A program made the translations under genes and the position numbers. 64,000 bases of DNA from Desulfobacterales bacterium (GTDB lineage: Bacteria > Desulfobacterota > Desulfobacteria > Desulfobacterales > JAAELO01), in the NCBI GenBank assembly GCA_024226555.1, contig JAAELO010000399.1, positions 62,001 to 126,000 of the forward strand, in the 5' to 3' direction. Positions 21,820 to 31,579 of this stretch are shown here, piece after piece. The notes under the pieces are model-generated. The model was given only the letters and a program-made list of their open reading frames with translations, was not told where the DNA came from and did no database searches. The number at the start of each line of letters is the position of its first letter. The first letter of the stretch is position 1.

Positions 21820-22674
21820 CTATTTCATCTTTACTATTCTAAAACCAATATTATTTCTATATGCTTTAGGTCTGTAATAGCCTCTGCTTGCAGATCTCAA
21901 ATATTGAACACCTTGATTCCAGCTTCCACCTCTAAAAATTTTTCTATCTCCAGATTTAGATAGAGGGTCAACAATACCATCTTTATAGGTATCTGTATCA
22001 ACAGCTACTAATCCTGTCCAACTTTTCCATCTACAGCTATCCAAAACCCATTCTGCAACATTACCATGCATGTCGTATAAACCCCATTTATTAGGTTTTT
22101 TCTTTTTAACCGGATGAGATTTAAGGTCAGCTACAGGATCTCTTTTTCCAGAATTACCACAATACCAGGCTGTATTTTTCAGATTTTCAATCAATGCGCA
22201 ATATTTTTTTTCTGTTATTTCAGTTATTTTTCCTGATGAAAAAGCAGTTGTAGTTCCTGCTCTGCATACATATTCCCACTCAGCCTCTGTTGGGAGTCGA
22301 TACTTATCTGTTGATTCCATCATATTAAGCTTTTTTATAAAATTCTGGGCTTGGTGCCATGTAACTCTCTCAACCGGGCAATTCTTTCCACAACTGATAA
22401 ATGCTGATGGGTTATATTTCATGACTTTTAAAAACTGTTCCTGAGTTACTTCAGTAATAGATATAAAAAACCCCCTGGAAATTTTCACCGTATGTAGTTT
22501 TTCATTTCTTTTTCGATATAGTTCATTTTCAGGACTACCCATTTTAAAATTTCCAGGTTTTATGAAGACAAATTGCATACCAATACTGTTTTTATATGAA
22601 GGTTTTCTGTATGCAAATGAGTAGTCGGGTATTATAAACATTGATAAACAAAACATTAGAATTAGTTTATTCAC
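21820..22674 (-). CDS. Formylglycine-generating-enzyme (SUMF1)-family protein, exported
   Basis: Signal-like N-term; GMQFVFIKPGNFKMGSP, YRLPTEAEWEYVCRAG, GLYDMHGNVAEWVLD, RGGSW...GFRIVK. Confidence 0.92.
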   Translation of the reverse strand: MNKLILMFCLSMFIIPDYSFAYRKPSYKNSIGMQFVFIKPGNFKMGSPENELYRKRNEKLHTVKISRGFFISITEVTQEQFLKVMKYNPSAFISCGKNCPVERVTWHQAQNFIKKLNMMESTDKYRLPTEAEWEYVCRAGTTTAFSSGKITEITEKKYCALIENLKNTAWYCGNSGKRDPVADLKSHPVKKKKPNKWGLYDMHGNVAEWVLDSCRWKSWTGLVAVDTDTYKDGIVDPLSKSGDRKIFRGGSWNQGVQYLRSASRGYYRPKAYRNNIGFRIVKMK

Positions 22675-22857
22675 TTTGATGACCTTTCAATATTTGACCA
22701 ATTAATTTGAAAAAAAACAGATAGAAGCTAAAATGCGATAAACAATGAAAGTTTATCACTATTTTATTAAAGCAGTCAAATGCTGTAAAACTTTGGTAAT
22801 ATTTACAATTAAGTGTTATTAAATTAATGATTGTTAAGATATTATCAAAATCTCTAG

Positions 22858-23508
22858 GTGAAAGGTTCATTTATGGAATGGGGAAAGAAACTGGACAAAA
22901 CAAGTAGTAAGGTTATTACTGAAACTGATTTCACAGGAGCAGAAGAGAAAAAATTTAAACTTTTAACCAAACAGGACCTGCCTTTTGTTTTGATAGGTAT
23001 AATAATAATTGTTCTGATCGCGGGTTTTGTTAGTTTAATACCTATGATACGTGAACATGGCTCTGACCAAAGTGTTGTGATTGACAAGAAAATTGCAGAG
23101 TTAAATGAAAAAATAGAGAAATTTAAAGAGATTGAGGGAAAACTCGCTAAATTTGAAAAAAATCTTATTATACTTAAAAAGATGGATTCAAAAATAGATA
23201 CTATAGATGCAAATCTAACTTTGAAAATAGGTAAGCTCTCTCAAAACCTTGCAGAGATAAATGAATTGTATGCTTCAATAAAATCAAAAATAGATAAACA
23301 AAAAAAGATAATTGTAAAGGAAACACCAGCAATAATTATAAAAAAAAAGAATGATATTCCAGTTAAGTTTTATCAGGTAAAAAAAGGTGATACTTTTTAC
23401 AGTATAAGCAGAAGGTTCAAGATAAGCCTTGTACAATTAAAAAAATTAAATAACTTTAATGAGAAATCAAAACTATATCCAAATATGAAAATTAAGATAC
23501 GGGAGTAA
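22858..23508 (+). CDS. Membrane-anchored LysM-domain protein with coiled coil
   Basis: TM segment LPFVLIGIIIIVLIAGFVSLI; C-terminal LysM FYQVKKGDTFYSISRRFKISLVQLKKLNNF...LYPNMKIKI. Confidence 0.85.
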   Translation: MKGSFMEWGKKLDKTSSKVITETDFTGAEEKKFKLLTKQDLPFVLIGIIIIVLIAGFVSLIPMIREHGSDQSVVIDKKIAELNEKIEKFKEIEGKLAKFEKNLIILKKMDSKIDTIDANLTLKIGKLSQNLAEINELYASIKSKIDKQKKIIVKETPAIIIKKKNDIPVKFYQVKKGDTFYSISRRFKISLVQLKKLNNFNEKSKLYPNMKIKIRE

Positions 23509-23509
23509 A

Positions 23510-24175
23510 ATGTATATAAAAACCCTTGTAAATATCTTTATCATAATATTTTTTATTAATATTGGGATATGCTCTGAACTAAATAAACTTAAAAAAGAAT
23601 TAAAGAATAATCCAGATAGTTATTCAACAAATTATAATCTCGGAAGTTATTACGAAAAAAATGGTAATTACAATCAAGCTATAAAATACTTAAAAAAATC
23701 TATTAAAATTGATAGCAAAAAAGTATTTTCATATATCATGTTAGGGAGTAGTTTCGATTCCTTAGGAAAATACAAAGAAGCAGTTACAAATTACAAAAGA
23801 GCAATTAGGATTGATTCAAAAAATGGTTTATCATATTCGATGTTAGCAATGAGTCTAACAGAATTAAATGATTTCAAAGGTGCTATAAAATATTTTAAAA
23901 AATCAATTAAGTTGAACAAAAAAAATGGAAAAAATTGTGCGATATTATTTGGAATCGGTAATGCGTATGTAAATCTGAAAAACTATAAAAAGGCTATTAA
24001 ACCCTTAAAATCGGCAATAAAACTAAACCCTAAACTAAAAAATGCCGTAATGCTATTAGGCCTCTCATATAATGAAACCGGGAATTCAGAAAAAGCTTTC
24101 GATCAATATGTAAAACTACAGAAAATAGATCGTGAATTATCGATAATATTGCTCGATTATCTCAGTCGTAGTTGA
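23510..24175 (+). CDS. TPR-repeat protein, exported
   Basis: Signal peptide then repeated NYNQAIKYLKKSIKIDSK / KYKEAVTNYKRAIRIDSK-type TPRs. Confidence 0.88.
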   Translation: MYIKTLVNIFIIIFFINIGICSELNKLKKELKNNPDSYSTNYNLGSYYEKNGNYNQAIKYLKKSIKIDSKKVFSYIMLGSSFDSLGKYKEAVTNYKRAIRIDSKNGLSYSMLAMSLTELNDFKGAIKYFKKSIKLNKKNGKNCAILFGIGNAYVNLKNYKKAIKPLKSAIKLNPKLKNAVMLLGLSYNETGNSEKAFDQYVKLQKIDRELSIILLDYLSRS

Positions 24176-24232
24176 CTCAACTAAATTTTCTCTTTATAAT
24201 TAACTTAACTTTTAAAAAAAGGAGTTACTAAA

Positions 24233-24403
24233 ATGGAAATTTCAGGAAACCAGGGAGTTAATCCTTTAGCAAATCAATATAAAAGTGATCCAATAAAATC
24301 TACAGAAAAAGAAACAAACAAAATAAATCCAAAAGAGAAAGAAGAAGTAAAATCAAATAACATTGACCCAAATAAGGGAAATAATGTTGATATTGAGGTA
24401 TAG
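24233..24403 (+). CDS. Small protein, 56 aa (not in supplied ORF track)
   Basis: MEISGNQGVNPLANQYKSDPIKSTEKETNKINPKEKEEVKSNNIDPNKGNNVDIEV*, preceded by a strong AAAAAAAGGAG Shine-Dalgarno. Confidence 0.55.
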   Translation: MEISGNQGVNPLANQYKSDPIKSTEKETNKINPKEKEEVKSNNIDPNKGNNVDIEV

Positions 24404-24633
24404 AAATAAAATTATTTTATGATTTGATTCTTTTTTTTATTGTAATAATTATAAGTATTTAAAAACAAAAAAATAAAATCCAATACAATCCTTTAAAATA
24501 TGCCCTTCTAATAACTTGACACCATATCTATATTGTGAGATCTTTTATTATGTTCATTTCTTGAACACAAAGAAATGTAATTATCAAATGCGGAGCTGTG
24601 CCTTCAATCCTACCTTAAAATAATTGTATAAAA

Positions 24634-25209
24634 ATGGATAATAAAGAACTTAGAACTTTAAAAATTCTTGAAGAGATCGATAAAAACCAATCGATAAATC
24701 AGAGAGCTTTGGCTGGAAATTTGAATATTTCATTAGGGCTTGCAAATTCTTTTATAAAGCGACTTGCTAAAAAAGGTTATATAAAAGTATCTTCGATACC
24801 AAAAAATCGAATGATTTATCTATTAACACCAACAGGAGCTGCTGAAAAAACGAGATTGACTTACAATTATATCAAATATTCATTTAAATTTTATAAAGAA
24901 ACTAGATCAAAAATGGTTTCTTTGTTTGATAAAATTTCAAAAGAAGGTATCAAAAAAGTTGCATTCTACGGAGCTACTGAGGTAGCAGAAATAGCTTATA
25001 TATCTTTAAAAGATACCTCAATAGAGTTTGAAGGTATTTATGATTTAAAAAAAGTTGGTACTTTTATGGGTAAGCAGATATGCAATACACAGGATATTCG
25101 ATATTCAAGCTTTGACAGACTAATCATTACTGATGATGAAATATCTAAAAAAGAAATATTGAATTTAGATAGTGATAAATGTTTGCACTTGAATCAAATA
25201 TCAATATAG
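24634..25209 (+). CDS. Winged helix-turn-helix regulator at head of polysaccharide cluster
   Basis: NQSINQRALAGNLNISLGLANSFIKRLAKKGYIKV HTH; C-terminal VAFYGATEVAEIAYISLK Rossmann-like segment. Confidence 0.78.
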   Translation: MDNKELRTLKILEEIDKNQSINQRALAGNLNISLGLANSFIKRLAKKGYIKVSSIPKNRMIYLLTPTGAAEKTRLTYNYIKYSFKFYKETRSKMVSLFDKISKEGIKKVAFYGATEVAEIAYISLKDTSIEFEGIYDLKKVGTFMGKQICNTQDIRYSSFDRLIITDDEISKKEILNLDSDKCLHLNQISI

Positions 25210-25259
25210 TCATTATGCTTAAAATAGAATTATAAGAATATTTAGGATATTTATAATAC

Positions 25260-26354
25260 ATGAAAATATTTTTAATCGCGGGTGCAAGGCCAAATTTTAT
25301 GAAAATTGCACCTATAGCTAGAGAACTTGAGAAAAACAAAGACATAAAATATCGAATAATTCATACAGGACAACATTATGATCAAAATATGAGTTATGTT
25401 TTTTTTGAGGAACTTGGTATTAAAAATCCAGATTACCACCTTAAAGATTGCAGTGGAACCACTACTCAGCAGACTGCTAGAATTATGATTGAGTTTGAGG
25501 CCATTTGTAAATCAGAAAGACCAGATCTTGTAATTGTAGTTGGTGATGTAAATTCAACTTTGGCCTGTTCAATAGTAGCAAAAAAATTAAATTTAAAATT
25601 AGCTCATGTTGAAGCAGGGCTCCGCAGTTTCGATTTAACAATGCCTGAAGAAATTAATAGAATGGTAACGGATTCCATATCTGATATTTTTTTTGTTACA
25701 GAAGAAGAAGGTCTTGTAAATCTTAGAAAAGAAGGTAAATCTAAAAAAGACATTCACTTTGTCGGGAATGTTATGATAGATAGTCTTTATTATCAGCTAT
25801 CAAAAATTAATAAAAAAACTTCCGATGTATTAAAATTTGATGAATATAAAATTAAAAACCCAGAATATGGTGTAATAACACTTCATCGTGCATCAAACGT
25901 AGATGATAAGCAGACTTTAGTAAAGATATATGAATCTTTACAAAAAATATCTGAAAAACTTCCTTTGATATTTTCTATTCATCCAAGAACTAGAAAAAAT
26001 ATGGAAAAATATGGTATCAATACTCCGGAAAAAATAAAGATAGTTGAACCCTTATCTTATATGGAATTTTTGAATTTATGGAAAGATGCAAAAGTAGTTC
26101 TTACAGATTCCGGTGGACTACAGGAAGAAACGACGGCTCTTGGAGTTCCCTGCTTAACAATTAGAAATAATACAGAAAGGCCTATAACAATATCAAAGGG
26201 TACTAATCAATTAGTAGGAACTTCAAATAGAAAAATTCAAGATGCATTTAGAAAAATTATGGAAAATGATTGGAAGTCTGGAGAAAAACCTGAGTTATGG
26301 GATGGCAAAGCTGCAGAAAGAATAGTTTCTATAATTTTAAATGAATATTTTTGA
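25260..26354 (+). CDS. wecB: UDP-N-acetylglucosamine 2-epimerase (non-hydrolysing)
   Basis: GARPNFMKIAPIAREL, TGQHYDQNMS, VVGDVNSTLACS, HVEAGLRSFD, LTDSGGLQEETTALGVPCLTIRNNTERP. Confidence 0.95.
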   Translation: MKIFLIAGARPNFMKIAPIARELEKNKDIKYRIIHTGQHYDQNMSYVFFEELGIKNPDYHLKDCSGTTTQQTARIMIEFEAICKSERPDLVIVVGDVNSTLACSIVAKKLNLKLAHVEAGLRSFDLTMPEEINRMVTDSISDIFFVTEEEGLVNLRKEGKSKKDIHFVGNVMIDSLYYQLSKINKKTSDVLKFDEYKIKNPEYGVITLHRASNVDDKQTLVKIYESLQKISEKLPLIFSIHPRTRKNMEKYGINTPEKIKIVEPLSYMEFLNLWKDAKVVLTDSGGLQEETTALGVPCLTIRNNTERPITISKGTNQLVGTSNRKIQDAFRKIMENDWKSGEKPELWDGKAAERIVSIILNEYF

Positions 26355-26431
26355 GTATATATTAAATAATTACAAAAAGTTGTTAATTCAATTTAATGAT
26401 CTTTGCTCTTAACCAAATGGTAATAAAAAAA

Positions 26432-27643
26432 ATGAATGAAATTATTCCTTATGGAAGACAATTAGTAGATGAAGATGATATTGATGCAGTTATTGAGGTA
26501 CTTCAATCAAAGATGCTTACTCAGGGACCTAAGACAGCGGAGTTTGAATTAGATTTGTGTAATGTTGTTGGATCTAAATTTGGTATAGCAGTTAATTCCG
26601 GTACATCAGCACTTCATATAGCTTGTCTTGCAGCAGGAGTTAAAGAAAATGATGAAGTAATTACTTCTCCTATAACTTTTGTAGCATCAGCTAATTGTAT
26701 TGTTTATTGTGGTGGGAAACCGATTTTTGCTGATATAAACCCAGAAACCTATAATATTTCTCCTGATGAAATTGAAAGGCTAATTAGTAAAAAGACAAAA
26801 GCTATTATTCCAGTACATTTTGCTGGTCAAAGTTGTGATATGGAAAGAATTAACCAGATAGTTAAAAATGCAGAGAAGAAATATGGAAATAGAATATACA
26901 TCATTGAAGATGCTTGCCATGCTTTAGGATCGAAGTATTTAGGGAGTGAAGTTGGATCATGTGAATATTCAGACATGACAGTTTTGAGTTTTCATCCTGT
27001 TAAACATATAACAACTGGTGAAGGTGGTGTTGTTTTTACAAACAAAACTGAAATTAGTAATATGCTCATGAAATATCGTTCCCATGGTATAACAAGTACT
27101 CCGGAAGAAATAGTGTACAAAAAAGAAGGATTTAACACTTCTATTGAGTACGATAAGCCTATGATGAATCAATGGTATTATGAGCAGAAAATTTTAGGTT
27201 ATAATTATAGAATAACAAATATTCAGGCTGCATTAGGATGTTCGCAATTAAAAAAACTATCTTCTTTTATATTAAGGAGAAGGGAAATTGTTAATATTTA
27301 CAATAAGGCTTTTCAAGGTATAAAGAATATTACAGTTCCCTTTGAATCTGAAAATTGTAAGAGTAATTTTCATCTTTATGTACTTCTATTTAATTTCAAA
27401 AATATAGGAATTGATCGTGCAAGTTTAATGAAGAAACTGAAATCCAGAAATATTGAAACACAAGTTCATTACATTCCTGTACATACTCAGCCTTTCTACC
27501 AAAATAATTACAAAACTAAATGGAGAGATTACCCAAATGCTGAGAATTATTATAGACAATGCCTCTCAATTCCTCTTTTCCCAGCAATGACCAATGAAGA
27601 AATTGAAAAAACAATATATGAGGTAAAAAAAGCCGTAATTTAA
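26432..27643 (+). CDS. pseC: DegT/DnrJ/EryC1 aminotransferase, PseC-like
   Basis: IPYGRQLVDEDDIDAVIEVLQSKMLTQGPKTAEFE, EDACHALGSKY, SFHPVKHITTGEGGVV; start set to ATG 26432. Confidence 0.88.
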   Translation: MNEIIPYGRQLVDEDDIDAVIEVLQSKMLTQGPKTAEFELDLCNVVGSKFGIAVNSGTSALHIACLAAGVKENDEVITSPITFVASANCIVYCGGKPIFADINPETYNISPDEIERLISKKTKAIIPVHFAGQSCDMERINQIVKNAEKKYGNRIYIIEDACHALGSKYLGSEVGSCEYSDMTVLSFHPVKHITTGEGGVVFTNKTEISNMLMKYRSHGITSTPEEIVYKKEGFNTSIEYDKPMMNQWYYEQKILGYNYRITNIQAALGCSQLKKLSSFILRRREIVNIYNKAFQGIKNITVPFESENCKSNFHLYVLLFNFKNIGIDRASLMKKLKSRNIETQVHYIPVHTQPFYQNNYKTKWRDYPNAENYYRQCLSIPLFPAMTNEEIEKTIYEVKKAVI

Positions 27644-27693
27644 CTGTTGGATAGTTATAAAAGAAAAAAATTTAATTATTAAAGGGGTTTGAA

Positions 27694-28497
27694 ATGCTAA
27701 GTAGTTTAAAGTCAATATTGTCATATGATAAACCATATAGAGTCTACTTATATCAAAAAGCTAAAAACATATACCACAAACTTCTAAAAAAAAATCTACC
27801 CCATAAGGGACATAAATATTACTTGAAATACCAGATAACAAAAGCGATCAATCTGGCAAGTAATCTGGGTCATAAACGAATGAGTATTCTTGAATTTGGA
27901 GTTGCTGGTGGGCAAGGTTTGCTTGAAATTGAGGCTTATTGTAAAGATATAACAAAAAATTTAGACCTAGATATTGAAATTTATGGTTTTGATCTGGAAA
28001 AAGGATTACCTCCCAGTAAAGACTATAGGGATGAACCATATAAGTGGGTTGAAGGTTCATACTCCATGGATATGGAATTGCTGTTAAGCAAAATTAAAAA
28101 ATCAAAACTGATTATCGGTGATGTTAAAAAAACAGTACCTGAGTTCGTTGAAAAATATAATCCGGCTCCAATAGGGTTCATTAACTTCGATTTAGATCTA
28201 TACTGGCCTACTAAATGTGCACTTGAAATTTTTAATGAAGAGGATCTGTACTTTTTACCAAGAGTAGAGTGCTTCTTTGATGATATATTTTTTGAGCATG
28301 CAGGGATTTATCTGGCAATAAATGAATTCAATGCTGAGAATGAGATGAAAAAAATTGGCCAGAATAACCGGACATTGGTTCACAATTTTAATGAAATAAT
28401 GAAATACAGAATGTTTGAGTATCATAAGTTTAATCATGTGGATTACAGCAAAAATAATTTCATGAAGAATAAAGCGGCAGAACTGCCTATAAAGTGA
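27694..28497 (+). CDS. Class I SAM methyltransferase-like (TylF/macrocin-like) protein
   Basis: RMSILEFGVAGGQGLLEIEAYCKD...IYGFDLEKGLPPS...FINFDLDLYWPT. Confidence 0.55.
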   Translation: MLSSLKSILSYDKPYRVYLYQKAKNIYHKLLKKNLPHKGHKYYLKYQITKAINLASNLGHKRMSILEFGVAGGQGLLEIEAYCKDITKNLDLDIEIYGFDLEKGLPPSKDYRDEPYKWVEGSYSMDMELLLSKIKKSKLIIGDVKKTVPEFVEKYNPAPIGFINFDLDLYWPTKCALEIFNEEDLYFLPRVECFFDDIFFEHAGIYLAINEFNAENEMKKIGQNNRTLVHNFNEIMKYRMFEYHKFNHVDYSKNNFMKNKAAELPIK

Positions 28498-28516
28498 AAT
28501 AAGCGAAGAAATTAAT

Positions 28517-29650
28517 ATGAACTATATACATAGTAACACAAGAGAGCTGAAAGAAATACAGAAGGTCAATTTTATCATTGATAATTCTGAATCATTTTCA
28601 GGTTTCGAGCAACTTGAAATTATACAGTACCCAAAAATATTTCTGTTTATTGACCGTATTATATACGAAAAATATCGGAATTTTGTTTCTTTATTAAACT
28701 CAATCCATGGAAATATTATAATTACAAAAATTGACTCTGACGAAAGTGAAAAAAATATCAGCAGATATAGTAATTATATTGAAATCCTTTCAAACGGTGC
28801 ATGTAGTAAAAAGGATCTCATATTAGCTGTTGGTGGCGGAGTTATTTTGGATGTTGTTGGATTTCTTTCTTCAACATATATGAGAGGTGTGGATTTTATT
28901 GCAGTTCCAACAACTCTGGTTGGTCAGTCTGATGCATCTACAGCAGGAAAAACTTGTATTAATACAAACGCTTCAAAAAATCTAATCGGTACCTTTTATC
29001 TCCCTAAAGTTGTCTACAACAATACTCATTTTCTAAAAACTTCAACGGATTATTCATTGCGTCAGGGCTTTTCAGAAATATTCAAATATGGATTGCTGTC
29101 ATCCCAGAAACTCATTGATTTACTGGTTGAAGGAGAGGGGTCTCTTTATAATTCTCAAATGAATGAAATACTAAGAATTGTTATGAATGCAAGGTTTGAC
29201 ATCAGAACCAGAAACCCGTTAGCCAGTAATTTAGGGCATACATTCGGGCATGCACTGGAAAAATACTCAGAATATGAAGTCGGTCACGGTGATGCAATTT
29301 CAGCCGGAATAATTATGGCACTGAAGTTTTCACTTGATCAGGGGCTCATATCTGAAAGTATTTTTACAAAAGTTGGTTCATGGATGGATGAAATTGGCTT
29401 AAATACATATATCGAAGCAGATATCAACCCGATAGAATTAGCATCATTAATGTGTAAAGATAAAAAATCCTTTGATGACACAATCGGTCTGGTTCTTGTT
29501 AAGGAAGTAGCTGAACCGCTTACATCAAATGAACAACCGTTTTATTATGCAGATAGAAAACAAATTGAAAACTTCTTAATAAAATACATGAATAATGAGA
29601 ACCATGTAAAAAAAGGATGCTGGAAACAGCTAATGGAAAATGGAAATTAA
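28517..29650 (+). CDS. 3-dehydroquinate-synthase-like sugar phosphate cyclase
   Basis: AVGGGVILDVVGFLSSTYMRGVDFIAVPTTLVGQSDASTAGKTCIN, KNLIGTFYLPKVV, NLGHTFGHALEKYSEYEVGHGDAI. Confidence 0.88.
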   Translation: MNYIHSNTRELKEIQKVNFIIDNSESFSGFEQLEIIQYPKIFLFIDRIIYEKYRNFVSLLNSIHGNIIITKIDSDESEKNISRYSNYIEILSNGACSKKDLILAVGGGVILDVVGFLSSTYMRGVDFIAVPTTLVGQSDASTAGKTCINTNASKNLIGTFYLPKVVYNNTHFLKTSTDYSLRQGFSEIFKYGLLSSQKLIDLLVEGEGSLYNSQMNEILRIVMNARFDIRTRNPLASNLGHTFGHALEKYSEYEVGHGDAISAGIIMALKFSLDQGLISESIFTKVGSWMDEIGLNTYIEADINPIELASLMCKDKKSFDDTIGLVLVKEVAEPLTSNEQPFYYADRKQIENFLIKYMNNENHVKKGCWKQLMENGN

Positions 29651-30401
29651 TTTTAATTCAGAGCATGTGGTTGTCGTAACAGGTGGAACAAGAGGTATCG
29701 GTCTGGCTTTGGTAAAGGATATTCTGGATTCCGGAGCTTCCGTTGCTGTAATTTCAAGAAAATCAACAGGTCTGTTAGATACTGTTTTTTGTGATTGTGA
29801 CTCAAAAAGACTTTTTCTGTATGATTGCGATATAGGCAACTACCATGATGTTGAAAAGACTTTTCATAAAATTGAAAATGATGCCGGTATGATTTCTGGT
29901 TTAATAAATAATGCTGGAGTGAATCCATCACGAAACACAATCATAAATACGAATTTGGAAGACTGGGAACAAACCATATCTGTAAATTTATCAGGAACAT
30001 TCTATTGTTCAAAATTTGCGATTCAATCTATGAAAAAATGTGGAAAGGGTGTAATTATAACAATTTCTTCAATAGCTGGCATTACAGCTATGGAAAAACG
30101 AGCTTCATATTCTGCAAGTAAAGCAGGAGTAATTGGCTTGATGCGATCTATTGCTGCAGATTATTCCTCTAAAAAAATCAGAGCTTATTGTATTTGTCCC
30201 GCGTATATAGAAACAAGTCTTACAAAGCCTTATTTGGAAAGCCTTGATGAACAAGAATACAACATTTTACTTGGAAAACACAGACTTGGTAGTTTGGGTG
30301 AAACGTCAGACATATCAAATCTTGCATTGTTTTTATTAAGTGAATACTCAAAATGGCTGACAGGAGTAGTAATTCCTGTAGATGGAGGTTATTCTGTTTA
30401 A
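29640..30401 (+). CDS. SDR-family oxidoreductase
   Basis: VVTGGTRGIGLAL, LINNAGVNPS, YSASKAGVIGLMRS, PVDGGYSV. Confidence 0.92.
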   Translation: MEINFNSEHVVVVTGGTRGIGLALVKDILDSGASVAVISRKSTGLLDTVFCDCDSKRLFLYDCDIGNYHDVEKTFHKIENDAGMISGLINNAGVNPSRNTIINTNLEDWEQTISVNLSGTFYCSKFAIQSMKKCGKGVIITISSIAGITAMEKRASYSASKAGVIGLMRSIAADYSSKKIRAYCICPAYIETSLTKPYLESLDEQEYNILLGKHRLGSLGETSDISNLALFLLSEYSKWLTGVVIPVDGGYSV

Positions 30402-31560
30402 TATGAAAAGAAAAAGATTAATGATACCCGGCCCGACAGAAGTAAGCGATGAGGCTCTGGAATGTATGTCACTTCCGATCCAGCCACATTATGGTGACAA
30501 ATGGATGGAAATATATACAGAAACTCAAAAAAAACTTAGAAAAATTTTCAAAACTGAAAATGATATTATTATCTATACAGCAACAGGAAGCGGAGCAATA
30601 GAATCTGCAATATCCTCTGCAATTGATCCCGGTGACAAGGTTCTGATCTGTCACAATGGATACTTCAGTCAACGGTTGATTGATATGGTCCAATTGTGGG
30701 GCGGTGAACCTGTGATACTTGAAGCAAGACTCAACCAGTCATTTGATACGTCAAAAGTTACGGAAACAATCAATCTGTATACAGATTTAAAAATGATAGC
30801 TATGGTTCATGTGGAAACATCTACAGGTGTTGAAAACAACATAAAGCAAATTTGTGACATTGCTAATAAAAACAATATCGTAACTTTGGTTGACTGCGTA
30901 GCAAGCTTAGGAGGCACTGAGTTAAATGTAGACGACTGGCATGTAGATTTTGCCGCTACAGGTAGCCAGAAATGTTTTGAATCACCTGCCGGTTTAAGTT
31001 TTCTTAGTGTGAGTGAAAAAGCCTGGGATGCTGTAAGCCAAAAAAAATCAAAGATCGGGGGATGGTATTTAAACCTTTCCAATATTAGAAAATATCAGAA
31101 GAAATGGTCCCACTGGCACTCACATGGTCCAAATACAGCACCTGTTTCTCTATATCTTGCTCTGAATGTATCTCTGGACAGAATTCTCAAAGAAGGGTTG
31201 GGTGAAAGAATTATGAGGCATGAAAAAATGACCGGAGCCGTTAGAAAAACACTTGAAACCCTTGGATTGAAATTATTTGCAGATGATAAAATTGCAAGTA
31301 AGACACTAACTTCCTTTTTACTTCCTGAAAAAATAAATGCTTTGGATTTTATCGGTCTTATGAGGGAAAAATACGATATTTTTGTATCCGGTGATGTTGG
31401 ATATGTTGATAACCAGCTAATTAGGTTGGGTCATATGGGCATAACAGCTTCTGCAAGTTTTTTAACACCAACTTTCGAAGCTCTTGAAGCATCACTCAAC
31501 AGTTTGAATTTTGAATTTTCTGAAAGAAATGCAAAAAAAATATTTACTGAAAACATTTAA
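30382..31560 (+). CDS. Class V aminotransferase (alanine-glyoxylate/serine-pyruvate type)
   Basis: LMIPGPTEVSDEALE, VDCVASLGGTELNVDDWHVDFAATGSQKCFESPAGLSFL, LIRLGHMG. Confidence 0.88.
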   Translation: MEVILFNMKRKRLMIPGPTEVSDEALECMSLPIQPHYGDKWMEIYTETQKKLRKIFKTENDIIIYTATGSGAIESAISSAIDPGDKVLICHNGYFSQRLIDMVQLWGGEPVILEARLNQSFDTSKVTETINLYTDLKMIAMVHVETSTGVENNIKQICDIANKNNIVTLVDCVASLGGTELNVDDWHVDFAATGSQKCFESPAGLSFLSVSEKAWDAVSQKKSKIGGWYLNLSNIRKYQKKWSHWHSHGPNTAPVSLYLALNVSLDRILKEGLGERIMRHEKMTGAVRKTLETLGLKLFADDKIASKTLTSFLLPEKINALDFIGLMREKYDIFVSGDVGYVDNQLIRLGHMGITASASFLTPTFEALEASLNSLNFEFSERNAKKIFTENI

Positions 31561-31579
31561 ATCAAATATGAGGAAATGA

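Noticed and set aside
24588-24605. RfaH ops-like sequence (TGCGGAGCTGTG)
   Set aside because: Only about 7 of 12 positions fit GGCGGTAGCGTG; not enough to call an ops site.
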